A stretch of 64,000 nucleotides of DNA from Clavelina lepadiformis. Its lineage: Eukaryota > Chordata > Ascidiacea > Aplousobranchia > Clavelinidae. Each line of letters opens with the position of its first letter. The stretch's first letter is position 1. The notes below the pieces were generated by a model, which saw only the letters and a list, made by a program, of their open reading frames with translations, was not told the origin of the DNA and did no database searches. The stretch lies in the NCBI RefSeq assembly GCF_947623445.1, contig NC_135242.1, positions 8,556,001 to 8,620,000 on the forward strand, in the 5' to 3' direction. Positions 12,174 through 25,300 of this stretch are shown here, in pieces. Both the position numbers and the translations under genes were made by a program.

Positions 12174-14315
12174 ACTTATTTTTAATTGTGAAAGATAACC
12201 GTCGAGCTCACATTAAAACTCTTGCATACAAACTGTCGACCTTCAACAAATCTTTAAAAAAAATTTGTATTAACTTGAGATGTGTTGTGGGAAAACTAAT
12301 CATTAACAGAGGGGTCCTCCTATTAATAATTAACCTCCCATTGTAAGGCCACGATGGTGATCCAGCCTCCGCAACAACAATTTACAGAGTGCATCTTCAA
12401 AGTCACACACCATGTAGAGATCAGAGTTTATTTGCGTATGATTTAAACTTTTGATGTTGTAATTGAAGGGAGGGTGAGTGAAGCTGTGATGCTTGAAAAT
12501 CTAGACTTTCGCAAACACCTGAAGAGTTTGAAAATCCCATTTTGGTAGAGACCGCAGCAAGCCAGCCCACAGGAATGAACACGATGAATATCTCCGTACC
12601 TTGAACAGGGCATTCTTCTAACAACAATGCAGCGCATATTGAAAAAAAAAAGATTCCATCCGTATAAGTTGTAAGTGTTACATAACTTAGCAGAAGACGA
12701 TTCGGATCGTTGTATGGAAATGTGTTGGCTTTTGAGTAACCAAGCCGAGTTCTTATTCAAGGTAGGCTGATAATCACCATTAATAAAGCTAGTTTTTACA
12801 TAAAAGTTGAAGCAAGTTACTTTTTCAACTTGTTTATTGTATGTTGGGTTTAGTGGATGTGCTAACAATTATTCACCTTTAACATTTGGTTTATCATCTC
12901 TATCATCATGCACGTTTTAAGCCATTGGGCGTTTCTGCTTTTTTTCGCTCATTGCTTGTAGGTAAAGCCGAAATTAAAGATCTTTTCGGTCAACATCGGA
13001 GATAAAAATCATCTTTTTTGTCTGTAACTTAAAGAGGAAAGTTAAAAATGTCATGCGGCTGCAGGTCTGCAGCACTGGATCCGGTTGTTAACATTCTTTG
13101 AAACTTGAGTGATCGTTTGGAGTTGTGTAATGATCTTAATGAAAGTTACATTGAAAACATATTGTAACTTGATTGTTGAATAAATTGTAATTTCTGTGTA
13201 GCGCGTGACTTTAAGGTCACCCTGCTGTATATCGTAGGACTATAGCAAAGTCAAGCGAATATATAGTTTTTAGTTCTTCGGGCTATACTGGCCTTATGAT
13301 TTCAGGTTATGGTATGTCATTTAATTTTTTAAAGTTTATAAATGCGTTAGTGTAAAGCTCGCGCTTTTTCATAAAACTGCCATAATTATAACGGTGGCGG
13401 ATGTGCAAATTATTTGACGGAACAGACATGAAAGTTCAGAAATAAAATATGATGAAATAAAAACTTTTCTGTTCTGTTAACTGAGGTCCCTCATATTAAG
13501 CCTAAGACTACAACAATCAAAGCCACGTCATGATAAGGATCGTAATTACAATGCTTTGTCATTTATTTAACTTTGCTGGTCAGACTTTATGTCAAGTTAA
13601 CGTAAACAGGAAAAAATTGAGTTTTTGCTCTGCTATCATCTCTACAGATGCATGCAAACGTAGATTAATACCGAAATATCTTCAAGGTTTGTTTTCACTA
13701 TAAAAATTAATGGCTTTTTCACAGTGAAAAATTAGCTGACTATACTACCACGACTAAGCGAAATGTTTTGTTCTGGTCAACTCATAATCAATTGTCAACG
13801 GCTTACTAAGTCCTATTAAAATGATTGTTAGGCCAAGCCAAGTACCCTTTTCATTCTATCACTATCTTGATCAAACACAAAAAAATCAAAGATTTTTACT
13901 TTCGAGTAATTTGGAAAATGGTGTAGTAGCACTTACTCAAGAACTTATTAATACTTGATGATTATGTTGCTGCATGCTAACTGCTAAGTGTCTTCATTCA
14001 TTCAAACATGGAATGTCCACGTAAATATCCCATTACGTTTCCATCAACAAAAACATTGAGAGAACAAATCTTCCCACGATTTCCGCCTATGTAGTTACCA
14101 TTTTAACCATCTATGTGCATGAAAAATTTTTGGAGAATTATAACTAGGATACAGCAAAACATCAATTTTTTTGTACAATAAACATTCCAAATCCAAATGA
14201 AACAGAAATACAGGAATTCCAATTAACATTATTAACAAATATTATATCGTATGGCAATACGCAGTATCTTCACTTATAAGGTTTTCTTTCAGTATTACAA
14301 AATCAGTATTGTAAT
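12174..14315. other. Intergenic between CRAL-TRIO genes 2 and 3
   Basis: No supported gene. Around 12350-12870 overlapping ORFs occur on both strands. The plus-strand run VVIEGRVSEAVMLENLDF at about 12450-12515 looks protein-like but ends at a stop and has no recognisable partner; it may be a relic of an old gene copy. The remainder is AT-rich. Confidence 0.4.
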
Positions 14316-15134
14316 CTATAAAGCAGTGCCCTCTTCTAAGATGGTATTCTTCCAACCTTCGGTATCTAATTCTGGACCAGAACCTGCAAACATGATAGGC
14401 AATACCGATCGATCGACTACTTGGTATAAAGCATCAAAATCTGTGCCATGTAGTCGAACCCGTTTCTTTAATTTATCTTTCAAAAATGGCTGAAAAATGA
14501 CAGAAATTACATCAAAGATTTTGGGCTCGTTTGTAATGTTTATCTGCTTAAGGCGAAGTGGCATCGCGTCCTGAATTATACCAACAGCTCGTTTAGCGAT
14601 GGCTGGTGACATTTGCTGAACGAGATCAATGCTAATGTAGGCCAGGTCTTCTATAAAAATTAACCCATGAATTTGCGTTTCTTCTTCATCTGATAACTTC
14701 TCTAAGCTCGCCATGACCAGAGCAATGGTGTCTGTAATTAGCCCTGGCACCAGTCCAGGTCGTACCACGAGCACCTTACAACCGTTTTTTGCTTTTCCCG
14801 ATAATGGCACTATTACCCCTGCATCCAGAAAATTCTTCAGAAGGATTGGGTTCTTTATCTTGTCAAATACTTCAGGCCATTTATTTCTTTGTTGGTGATA
14901 ATTGGTCAACATTTTCAAAGCTCGATCTTGATCAAATTTCCTTGCTCGAAGAAATTTCAACAAAAACTTATCGTCACTTCTTAAAAGTGGAAGACCTGGG
15001 TTTGTGGCTATATAATTTTCTTTCAATAAATCAATAGCTTTTAAACGCTCGGCGTCGTCATCTGGTTCATTAAGTTCTTCTACAGCTTTTGCCAGCAATT
15101 CTTTTGAAAGGGAAAACTGATATCTTGCTGACAT
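14316..15134 (-). CDS. CRAL-TRIO lipid-transfer protein 3
   Basis: Intronless ORF. The most upstream ATG (15147-15149) would add MLKHN, but the ATG at 15132-15134 aligns with the starts of the two paralogues and gives 272 residues, so it is preferred. CRAL-TRIO-N signature SDDKFLLKFLRARKFDQDRA; lipid-binding core with FIEDLAYISIDLVQQMSPA, IIQDAMPLRLKQINITNEP and VISVIFQPFLKDKLKKR; C terminus FAGSGPELDTEGWKNTILEE. Cytosolic carrier of a hydrophobic ligand by family. First gene of the array in the direction of transcription. Confidence 0.95.
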   Translation of the reverse strand: MSARYQFSLSKELLAKAVEELNEPDDDAERLKAIDLLKENYIATNPGLPLLRSDDKFLLKFLRARKFDQDRALKMLTNYHQQRNKWPEVFDKIKNPILLKNFLDAGVIVPLSGKAKNGCKVLVVRPGLVPGLITDTIALVMASLEKLSDEEETQIHGLIFIEDLAYISIDLVQQMSPAIAKRAVGIIQDAMPLRLKQINITNEPKIFDVISVIFQPFLKDKLKKRVRLHGTDFDALYQVVDRSVLPIMFAGSGPELDTEGWKNTILEEGTAL

Positions 15135-15149
15135 GTTATGTTTCAACAA

Positions 15150-16755
15150 ACACTTCGAAGAACTAACACTTTAAAAAACTTAAAATAGATGAATCAATTA
15201 ACAGCTATATTGTTGCATTAAATGATGATTGATTGGTTATCATTGCTTCACCAAAAAATCGTAGCCTCCGTTTGAATTTTTTTTCACAGTTTCTTGTCAA
15301 ACTAACTTGACTGTTAGAGCATAGCTACCTTAATCTAACTTCAACTGAACTCAAAAGAGTTAAAGTTAACCTTTTACATATCATGATTATTTTTTGTCAT
15401 TAACCCGGTGAGGTCGAAAAATGCCTTTGCTGTTACTATTACCAATGCACAGGAAAAAAAGTGATAAAACCAAAAAGGCTTAAAGCGTGCTCAAAAATAG
15501 AAATGGAAAAAGCTTACTTGAAACAACAAGCGAGGACTTTAAATGCAATACCCAATTACCTTTTCTTCTAACCTAACCGTGTCCTGTATCTTTAACAACG
15601 GGCTGAGTTATAGACTAATACGAACAAACACTTTCTAAATTGAATTATCCAAACGTTGATCAACTATACAGTAGCGTGCTATAGCTATAGCCTAAGTTGT
15701 CTTCATAAGCTGGTGTTGCTTAGTAGTAGTGTTCATACAGTAAGCAGCCTATTCGTAACAAAGGATAAGGGCACAAGTTAATCATTAAAGTGGCAACTAA
15801 GTAAAGTTAACAAACAAAAGGTCAATGAAGTAGAATTTACCAACGTTAGTCTGTAGAATTAAATTTTCCATTCATATTTGGTTTGCTAATTTCGGTAGCC
15901 TAAATGTAGTTTTCTCACTATAATTGTAGTCGTCGTATATAAGCTGATGTTTTTCGCTCAACTAGGCTACGTGTCGGGACATATGTTCAGCAACCATTGG
16001 GTAATGCTGCTATCCAAAATCCGCACATTAGCCTATGTCTTCTGTGGAGGACACGGTAGATGGGACAGTTAGATATAACATGGTCTACAGTTTACTACTC
16101 CACACTACACCCACAGGCCGCAAAGTGTTACACTCGTCATTTGTGAAGGGTTGAGCAGAATCGACCGACAACAGTAGGCTACGACCAATGAGTCCATCAC
16201 TCCATCCTATAGCTGGGTTGGCAGTCAGCGTCGGGAATGATATTGTAAAGTCTAGTTTTAGTTTTTAGTTCTAGTATTTGCCACTCCGTGTTCCATTTAG
16301 AGTCCTTGCAACGTGTCTCACTGATGCCTAATTTTTCGGGATGTTCAACGGTCTTACAGGTGAAAAAGGTTAAGGTGGGGCAGATGGAGTGTCGAATTTA
16401 TGATAGTGTTGTTACTGTTGTGTATGGCCGGTGTGTGCACCAGCCTACGGCAACAGGCAGATGCGTACAATATTTTATACGAAAAAGGCCGCAGTTCCTA
16501 ATCGAAAGCGGTCTCTATTTTTTGCCATAACATGTTTGTTTGATCAGTAGCATGCCCTATTTGCACTACAGTTTTAATGTTTTGCTAATCTTGTTGAACG
16601 TGTGTCAAAATTCTAAAAAATATGGAGGAAAGTGCCTCATTTACCTCAGTTTAGCTACGGCCTTGATTGCCCGATTTAAGCCGTGCAAAAACTTTCCTCA
16701 GTCTGAAGGAAAGATTATTTCAGGGTGTCGAACCGGAACTGAACCTGTAAATCGG
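15150..16755. other. Intergenic upstream of the CRAL-TRIO array
   Basis: No gene supported. An ORF at 16288-16530 has no recognisable domain. At about 16685-16715 the block ACTTTCCTCAGTCTGA also occurs in the SINE of the MICOS10 intron, so a piece of that repeat may lie here. Confidence 0.45.
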
Positions 16756-17273
16756 CATAGTTGGACAGCACCGCGGTAAAATAGTACCGAATTACTGTAC
16801 CGCGGTACTTTTTCAATACCGATACCGGTACCGTCAGTAGTTTTGAAAAAAGTACCAAATTACTGTACCGAATTACTTTTTTCAAGAAATTTCAATCAGT
16901 CCCGGTACTCGGTACTTTTCACGTGATTAGTTCAAAATTTTAACAAGTATGTGTTCAAAAATACATGCTAATTAATCCTTAATACTAATTTTAGCATCTG
17001 CTGATCATTTTTAATCTAGAAATGTCAAGTAAAATTGCGAACGAATAACGTTACATATGTTTTGACCTGGAGTAACCTTTACCGGGGGCATAATAGCGGC
17101 AAATATTGCATTCGCAGCAGCATGTTTTACACGAAAAGTACCGGTACCGACTAAGTACCGAACTACGTTTTTAAAACAGTATCGAATACCGCAACCGTCA
17201 GTACATTTTTTGCCAAGTACCGATTCCGTTACCGACGGTAGCCTACTTTCAAAGTACCGACTGCCCAGCTCTC
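16756..17273 (+). mobile_element. MITE of the AGGTGGGCAGTACCG family, copy B
   Basis: About 518 bp, from CATAGTTGGACAGCACCG to CGACTGCCCAGCTCTC. The interior matches copy C at 26713 in order and orientation: GAATTACTTTTTTCAAGAAA, then the TTTCAGTC.GTCC.GGTACTCGG block, and near the right end GCAGCAT..TTTACAC.AAAAGTACC. Termini are more diverged than in copy C; the flanks TAAATCGG and TAAACTAG agree at only five of eight positions, so the target duplication is decayed or absent. Non-coding. Confidence 0.75.
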
Positions 17274-17887
17274 TAAACTAGTTTGAGCAGATGATTTTTA
17301 AAAACCGAATCGGAAGTTCCGGAACCATAACCCCATATGTTAACTTTGTCTGAATCCAAAACGAACCTGAACCATTGAAGACTAAGAGAAAAAAACGAAC
17401 CGGAGTCGAAACTTTCTCAGTTGTAACCACTCTTTCTGTACAACTATGGCGAAAATGTATGGTTGTTACGTTGTTTTATGCGATGAAGTGAATCTGACTT
17501 CTGACTCCAAAAGGCTACTGTTAAAATAGTGGTTACCTTCGCTCATATAGTCATCTGTATTAATAAGTCATAACCTTTTAAGTTCAACACTTAATTGGAA
17601 TCACAGTCGAAAACGAAAACAGTAAAAGAAAAAGGCAAACAAAAATGAAACGAGAAAATATTACGACTTTACAAAATACGGGGAGCAGCCTAAGGGCGTC
17701 AACTAGCGACAAACTAAGCTGTACTTAATGACCGATACACAATAATTTCATCCAAGAGTTATAGAAAACGTGTTTCCTTTGTCTATTTCAAAACGCAGAA
17801 AGCCTAAACTTAGAAATATCCACTCATGATAAGATAAATTATTTGAGCTAACGAAGCTAATTGAAGAAATTAAAATGTGTTCTACGT
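17274..17887. other. Intergenic, nothing recognised
   Basis: AT-rich sequence between the MITE and the minisatellite; the segment 17285-17420 has repeated ACCGAA/GAACC words, possibly a further decayed repeat. No ORF of interest. Confidence 0.4.
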
Positions 17888-18546
17888 CGATTCAACCCAC
17901 GAACGATTCAACCCCGGACGATTGAACCCACGGACGATTGAACACAGGACCATTCAACCCAGGACGATTCGACCCCTGGACGATTCAACCCCCGGACAAT
18001 TCAACCCAGGACCATTCAACCTAGGACGATTCTACCCATTTACAAAAACGTCTACGCAGTTCGTTATCAGGCACAGAAGTATGAAACACGGCACGAAAAA
18101 TAAATAAAGCCTACACGTCGATTAAAAGTCAAACCTTAGTAACAACTGTTTGTTGATGTGAATGTAGATTTCCCGCAAAAAAGTTTCAATCGGGATATGG
18201 AACATTTTGAGAGTAGTATAAGTCGCTTGTCTCCAGTCAACTTATTATTTTGAAAATAAAAGAATAACCTTTCCTGTAGCAGAGGAAAGGATTCTGTGTG
18301 CTATAATTCTGCTTATTTCGCTGTGGTTAGTTTGAAGTTTGTACCTGAAGAAAATACGGTACGATTGCAATGGTACCATAACCGTTAACCACGACGTACA
18401 GGCCAGTTCAGGATGGCCTAACTCTAGTCTAGACTGTACAAAGTAATTTGGTGATAACCTAAGCCATAAGTACGTGAAAGGTCCGTGGTTTGAATCGTCT
18501 GAGGGTTTAAAGGTCCGCGGGTTGAATCGTGCGCGGGTTCAATCAA
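17888..18546. repeat. Minisatellite in two inverted arms (foldback-like)
   Basis: Left arm 17888-18038: about ten tandem units of 15-16 bp with consensus CGATTCAACCCNNGGA. Right arm about 18479-18546: four to five units of the exact reverse complement, for example TCCGCGGGTTGAATCG. About 440 bp of unrelated sequence lies between the arms. The two arms could pair into a long imperfect hairpin, an arrangement seen in foldback-type elements. No coding sequence; the ORF through the left arm is a repeat artefact. Confidence 0.8.
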
Positions 18547-19111
18547 GCCGTGGTTTAGAGGCATTGTTTCGTTTACTTTTACGATAAGAATAGTTTACGT
18601 GCAGCCCTGGGTTGCAGAATTCGGCTCCTTTTTCCAAAAATTTCCGTTTCAGACTGAATCCAATATAAGATTCGTTACAGCCCTACCGGCACTATCAAAC
18701 ACGTATTTACTGTTTTTTAAGAGAACTGTGTTTGAAACATGACAACACACCATAGCGCTCTTCATTTGTGTATTTTTTTCTTGTTAGTTTTTCTTCATCT
18801 GCATACCCCTGTCAATGACGAATGAGTGACAGTCTTGTGTGTTGTATTCGCATTAAGTGATGTACGACTTTTGCGTCCGCTTTGACGGATGTGCTGACGA
18901 GAGCAGGCTACGTTAAAGTACTAATTTACGCCCTTATTATTTCTTTTCGTTATTCTGACGGTTTTCAATGTGTTTTTTCATGTACAAGATAAATTAATAT
19001 TTAGTTTAGCTGGTTAGTGTCTAATACTTAAGTAGCTATTTGTGTTAATTAGGCTATATTTGTATCGCCGCATTAGTACGTCGTGAAAGATTTCGAAGAC
19101 AAGACTGCAAG
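18547..19111. other. Upstream region of MICOS10, nothing recognised
   Basis: No gene. It should contain the MICOS10 promoter, but no TATA box or other element is recognisable with confidence. Confidence 0.4.
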
Positions 19112-22100
19112 ATGAGTGACGAAAATTTTTATGGAAAGAATGTCGATAAATGCTTAACCGATCTTGCCGTGAAAGTTGGTAAGATAAGCTTTACTCTATG
19201 TAAATTTAAAAGTTTTATTGTAATATGGTAAGCAAAAAAGTAACTAATAAGTATCTAAAATGGTGTGTGTTTGCAAGCGTCAAGCTATTAAAATAAGTTG
19301 CATTCTGGGTTTGTACCATTTTGCTTATATCCATTTATGTAAGAAATGAAAGTATAGTTTTAAGACTGTTAGACCCATGTTTCAGCCTATAAAATCAAAA
19401 AATACCGGGTCTAGTATACAAGTGCGCAACCACAGGATGCCTTAGTATACTACACTCCAGCTACTCAAACTGTGACATCATCTGGTTGTGTACAAGACCC
19501 AAAATACTTATTAACAATTTATGAAAATACATACTACCGTATGGTATCACAGTCTTTTTCCTCAGACTGAGGAAAGTTTTTTTAAGACTTAAACTCGACA
19601 ATGCTTTCTCATTGCTCGAGTTCATTTGCTGAGTTATAGCCGATTGGCCGAAATTGGAACTGTTTATCAGGATCAAGTGTTGAACAGAAGCAAGTGCCGT
19701 TAACGCTCGGCCAAGAGCATTACAGTGATAGTGATGAGGGTAGAACGTGAGCCACATTATTGTGAGCCCGTCAATCTAACCACTCGGCTACCGAACGGAT
19801 AAATAAGTTGTTAAGCCCCAAGCAATAGTGGAAAGTGTGGCACCAGCATGCTTGACATTCATCAATGGCACACTGAACTTTTTTATCTTCACAACAATTT
19901 ATTATAAATATACAAGGAAAAGTTGGTTGTAAACTTGTAAAAACACAAATTTATAATAAATAATAAGTTCAGGCATTAGTGCTTGCCATCGCACCAAAAA
20001 TAAGTCTCTGCACGCGTGATTTGTTGTCAAAAACTGTCGTACTTTCCCACCAGGGCCCCAAAGTCTTAAAATGGCCAGGACGTTGAATATAGTCTGATAA
20101 TGGTGCTATAATGCTAGTCTGTAACAAATAGAGATTTTAACAATTTCATGTTCAGATTAAAAAAAATGTTATTAGCATGCAAACTGTGTCTTAAACTTTT
20201 TATAACATTATTTAGGTATATACAAAACTTGTGATTTTACCATGACAATCTTTTTGTGTGCTCAACATACAGTCCAGCTGTAATGGTTTGAGGTTAGAAT
20301 AACTATATTGGAAATCACATCTAAATATAGGTGATTGAAAAGAAAATATGAGCAGGACACATAAAAATGTATCATGCAAGGCAACCAATGTTTATATAAA
20401 GTAAAAGATGCAGAGGGTGGCTTATGTCAGCAAGTATGCTGCTTGAAGAGGCTTGGTATGTCAGTTTGAAAAATCAATCAACATTAAATAACACAGATAG
20501 TTTAAATTGAGAATTATTAACAAGCATATGATTGATTTAAATAAACTCTACCAAGAAGTACACTCTCCCAGACCATAGTTGGAGGTGTGGCCAGGGTGAG
20601 GGCAAGATGTCTGGGCCTGCTGATACATTGAAGCATAACATAACTGAAAGATGATTGTGCAAAATTATGAACGGGCTAAGTTTAAAAGAACATTGACTAC
20701 TGTGTATGTACGTTATGATTATGTAATATTAAACTGTTGTGAAATTACTGTGTTACAGTAATATGTAGTAATACTAACACTGTTGTTGATTTTTCCCAAA
20801 GGACATCATACTCTTGCAGTTGTTTTATAGCCAGTTTGGACACGCAAAATATTCATATTAATTGTAGATTAGGTAATTATTCTTTAATAAACACCCTAAT
20901 CCCCAAATGAAAAGTGTTACAATTGCACTTGAAATTTGTCAATAGATTTATGATAAATAGACAAGGTATTACATAATTTGCATGCTGTCACATGAAACGT
21001 TAAGCATGCTGACAATGAATGTTAATGCATTATCGTGTTGGCAAACTGAGGTTTCCTAAGTATATAAATATATTTCCTAAGCAGTTGCACACATGTTTAA
21101 TTGATATTTGTAATATATATACAGAGGAAATTTAAGTCAAGGTTTCGAATAACTCAAATTTGTCCGGAATCTAAAAATACTGATATCTCTAATTCAAAAG
21201 TTCAGTTAAGTTCCATTGTTCAACTTGAACCACAAAAATGGTTTAGTCCAGTGGCATGAACAACCCTTGTTTCAAATTTAGTCCAAAAAGTCAGTTACTA
21301 TGTGGTGACAAAGTGACCACAGCTGTCATTTAGTCTTTATTGCGTGTAAATAGGTTTGTAATAACTTAATTGATTTAACCGGGTTAAGAAAATGTCATCT
21401 TGGTGTCCAGCCCATTTTTACTGATATATAATAAAGTATTATATAAAAATCAGTAACTCATATTGTCAATATTTCAAAATTATTTCATTGGCCTCTTCAG
21501 CTTTGTATGAACATTATTTTTACCATAATTGATTGATGTCGTATATTATTATAACTTTATAAGGTTACTAGTTACAACCAATGATTAATTGTGCAGTAAC
21601 GTGCAATTCATATTTAATTCAAAACTGAACCAAATTATTTAAAAGGCTGTGTATTGTTTAGGTGCTGGAGTTGCAGTTGGGGGAGTCTTTTCAATTTTAT
21701 TTAAACGTAAGTAACTGGATTGTCATTATTTGTGATTATTGGTTTTGCGTGCATTACATTGATAGGTGCTACGTTAAGTGACCAGCTTCCTGTTGCATTT
21801 TCCGCCCATCATCACTGCATGTTATTTGCAATAACTTACCTTACACATAAACATACACAGTTGGAGCTCGTTAACTTAAAGCTGAAGTGAACGTTTAAAT
21901 TCTTCATGTTAATTTTCATGTCATAATTATTTACATAGTTTACAATATCTTTCTAGGTCGAGTATGGCCAATAACAATGGGGGCAGGAATCGGTATTGGC
22001 ATGGCGTATACAACTTGTGAAAACAGATTCCGTCAACATTATGCACATAAAATTATTTCCAGTACTTCCCAGGTAAGTAGCTGTGAGAAATAAGATCACA

Positions 22101-22363
22101 TTCTTCATTTTTGGCCTGTAACTTCTAATAAAACCATTATATACACCCGTTTTAGGTTTAAGCAAGTAACTTACTGTAGTTGGTTTTGCTCTTAATTAAA
22201 GGCTAAAATTTAAAATACCATGTATTCCAACTAACAGCTTTACCGTCCTGATTTTGCCGAAGACAACGCTTCTGGTGTGTTGGTTGAAAGTGCAGAACCC
22301 GCTACATCACAAAGCGCCAGTGGCACAGACACTTCAAATTCACAAAATGAAACTAACAGTTAG
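19112..22363 (+). CDS. MICOS10: MICOS10 (MINOS1/Mic10), cristae junction protein
   Basis: Four coding exons: 19112-19178, 21662-21706, 21957-22072 and 22238-22363, all GT-AG with consistent phases, giving 117 residues. The core matches Mic10: DKCLTDLAVKVG, GAGVAVGGVFSILFKRRVWP, then MGAGIGIGMAYTTCENRF. The two glycine-rich hydrophobic segments (G-x-G-x-x-x-G type) form the hairpin that drives oligomerisation and bends the inner mitochondrial membrane at cristae junctions. The Ser/Thr/Asn-rich C-terminal tail after the second segment is longer than in the human protein (78 residues). Intron 1 is 2.5 kb and carries a SINE. AATAAA at 22554-22559 is a likely polyadenylation signal. Confidence 0.94.
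19530..19799 (-). mobile_element. tRNA-derived SINE in MICOS10 intron 1
   Basis: Read on the minus strand from 19799, the sequence opens with TAGCCGAGTGGTTAGA (box A-like, 19775-19790). About 33 bases further is CGTTCTACCCTC (about 19736-19748), a degenerate box B. This is the layout of an RNA polymerase III promoter in a tRNA-Ser/Leu-like head. A unique body follows, with an internal AACTTTCCTCAGTCTGAGG segment. The 3' end is not sharply defined and no target duplication was found. The 98-codon ORF across it is not a gene. Confidence 0.6.
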
Positions 22364-25300
22364 AAAAGAGCATTGAAACATTTTATCTAGCTTTTGTTAT
22401 TGCTTGACACGATTTGGTGGGCTTTGTTGGGAGCTCAGCTCAATAGCATTTAGACTACAGAGAGTGATTTCGATTTTCCGCTTACTTGCAGGGCTTGTCT
22501 ATAACTGGCGTTTTATGTTTCTGCATGTTGTTGTGACACTATTTTCTCAATGCAATAAATCTCTATTAACCCCTGGCTGAGGTTTGCGCAAAAATTCAAC
22601 GGTTTGAGCTTTTGGCCTTGTGAAATTATCAAACGGTATAAAGCGGCCTGATACACTGTCGATGCATTTTGCGCATTTTATTGTAAGTGACGTGAGAGCG
22701 AGACAGGCTGTGGATAGTCATGCGGTATTAAGGTCGTGAAAATAGCCAGCTACCAAGGTTTAGATTTAAATTTTCTAAATCCGTCACTTCTTCGTTTTAA
22801 GTCTCAGCAACGATGGACTGTCGAGTGTCGACTCAATAATGTTAGTTTTTTGACGATGTTCGGTTGCTTTAGTCACGGTGCCTCAAATTCCACCCCTGAT
22901 ATATCAGTCAATAAAGGGAACTGGAAGCACAGCCATATGGATTATGCTCTTGTAGGCTATACCACAAAAGAAGATAAAATATATACTGTATAAGTTAAGA
23001 ATAAAGAACGCAATGTAAAAAAATTAAAATCGCAACCGAAGCGATTATAGCCGCTTGCTGTTATCGTATCTGCAAATGAATTTTTAGCAAGTTGAAGTAG
23101 CTTATACTGTATTAAGACATACGTTAAAGGGGTCAGCTAAGCAATGTGCCTTTGGTTTCTTTTTTTTTCTCAGTATTGAACCTATAACATATATCTTGCT
23201 CGCATTTGGAATGACATGGTTGCAGATGAACGAATGTAAACCTACTTTTAAATGCACTCACTTCTCCGTTGCAATAAATGAGCTAGTAACTAGTTTCCAC
23301 ATACACTTGTTTTTTTCTAAATTAATCATTTCATTTGTTTATTTTATGAATGCAAAATTGCTCTATATTTCCAAATTCCTCGGCTGATTCAATCCGTTAA
23401 TCTGCCCACCTCAGGTCAGATACTTCCATTTCCGCAAGTCTAGTAGACTTTCGGTCCGGTTCTGTCTTGTGTATCCCGTTTTTCTCCAGCTGATGTTGAG
23501 TGCGCTGGTTACAACTATACAGATGCCAATTGATTTCCATCTCTGGGCGGTATTGCAGAAGCCGGTTTTCGTTGATCTCGTTGTTTATGGTGTAGTCATA
23601 GTACCAAAACCTGTCCCCCAATTCGGACGTCATAAATTCAAATTAAATTATGGTTTTGACTCAGCAGAAAAATAGCTGTAACCTGACTAGCGGCTGAACA
23701 CTTTGTATTCAATTTATTCCAATGTCTAAGATCTCGGCCTTCTTTCTAACAAGACAAGAGTTGTGAAGGTTATAAATACGGTTTGTTGAGTAAAATATAG
23801 CCTAGTTGTTTGTTAGTTTATCAGCTATAGTTTGTTAGCTTATTTATATTTATTTGTTTGACTGTTGAGTGTAAGCTTGACCGCTTATGCAGTTATTACG
23901 AAGACACCGGTTGAAAGTTGCAAGAGTCTTTGTTGTAATATTCTGGTTCATATCTAAATGCTTTGCAATGTGAAATATGCATACATGGGGTTTGCAGAGC
24001 ATTTTTTTTATTCAACTTGAATTCCCTGTGCTGTATGATAGTTATGTAGATTATTTTGTTCTTAGTAATGGAACAATTAATAGTTCCTTTCGGCTTTTTC
24101 CATTTTTACGTTTCCTTGGTTTCATAATTGCAATAACTTGTCGAATGAAGATGTCTATTATCAACGATGCATCTTTTGTAACTGGAGTTTGTTGGACTCA
24201 TTTTATTTTCAAGGCGAGAGCGTTATTAAATTCCATGTTCCATATTTATTCCATGTTCCATGTTTATTTCCCAAATTATGCTAAGTTATTGCCAAAACAG
24301 AATCATGTTAACTACTTACTCTTTTAATTATAGCACTTCAACGACGTTCTACACTAACAATACTAAGTCATCAATAGAATAGATTTAGTTGTAGACAATA
24401 AGTGACCAGTTGTTTATCAATCAAATAGACAAAATAAAACGTCCGATCAAAATATTTGATATCAGTACGCAAAATTATTTTTGACTGACGTGTCGAAAAG
24501 TTCTTTTTTTGTGTCTGACACAGATCTAGCAATATAAAATCGTTTTTAAAACCGCTGCAAAATAAATTAGACTTTCTATTAAAACCTTTTAGAAATGCTG
24601 TTCAGCTTAAAGTTTGTTTTGATTCGGACTCTTTAAAATCGTTGATATTTTAGGCTTAAGGAATCATGCGTGCGAAGTTTATGGTAAAAAATAACCTTTT
24701 ATCACCCATTAGAATAAGAAAGAGTGGGTCTTTTCTAAGAATTTGGGGGAAAAAATTGCATTAAGCTTGCCAGTGTATAAGTTTGCAATCACTCGAGTGA
24801 AACCATTTTCTCTTTCTTATTCTAGTTGTTGATAGAAAGGCTTTACCAAAAAATTGAAGTACGTAAACTTTTTTGAGTTTGGTACGTGTACACCCTTGAA
24901 TTTATAAAATCACTGATGTTGGATCAGTCGTGTCGAGCCAAGATATTGCGAAAAAGGCCTAATGTTTAATGCATTGTTGAAACATGTGGATGTGTTGTTC
25001 TTGTGGCCCACAATGTGGGCGCTAAATTGGTTTATTGGAGTTAATTTATGGCATTTCAAGTATTTAGACAGTGTATTTTTTTGCCTTACTGTAAAAAAGC
25101 CAACAGTGGACCATGTTCTGCTGGCATTAGGCTAGCCTATACCCGCTGACCTAGTTTTTCTATCTAGGCCTATATATAGTCTAGGACTTTTCAGAAAGTT
25201 TTGAAAGTGCTATAGCCTATACTGGTATGTGTCTGTGCTACCGCGTTTACAGAAGTAGGTTACATAACCCGTCGTTAAACATGGTAAGCCTATTCCTGTA

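Noticed and set aside
12443-12868. 141-codon minus-strand ORF
   Set aside because: Cys-rich but no family, no conserved pattern, overlaps other ORFs; left as unexplained intergenic DNA.
17877-18107. ORF with repeated FNPGR/RTI units
   Set aside because: Produced by the 15-16-bp minisatellite staying open by chance; unit lengths vary and break the frame.
19461-19757. 98-codon minus-strand ORF in MICOS10 intron 1
   Set aside because: It runs through the tRNA-derived SINE, whose box A and box B explain the sequence.
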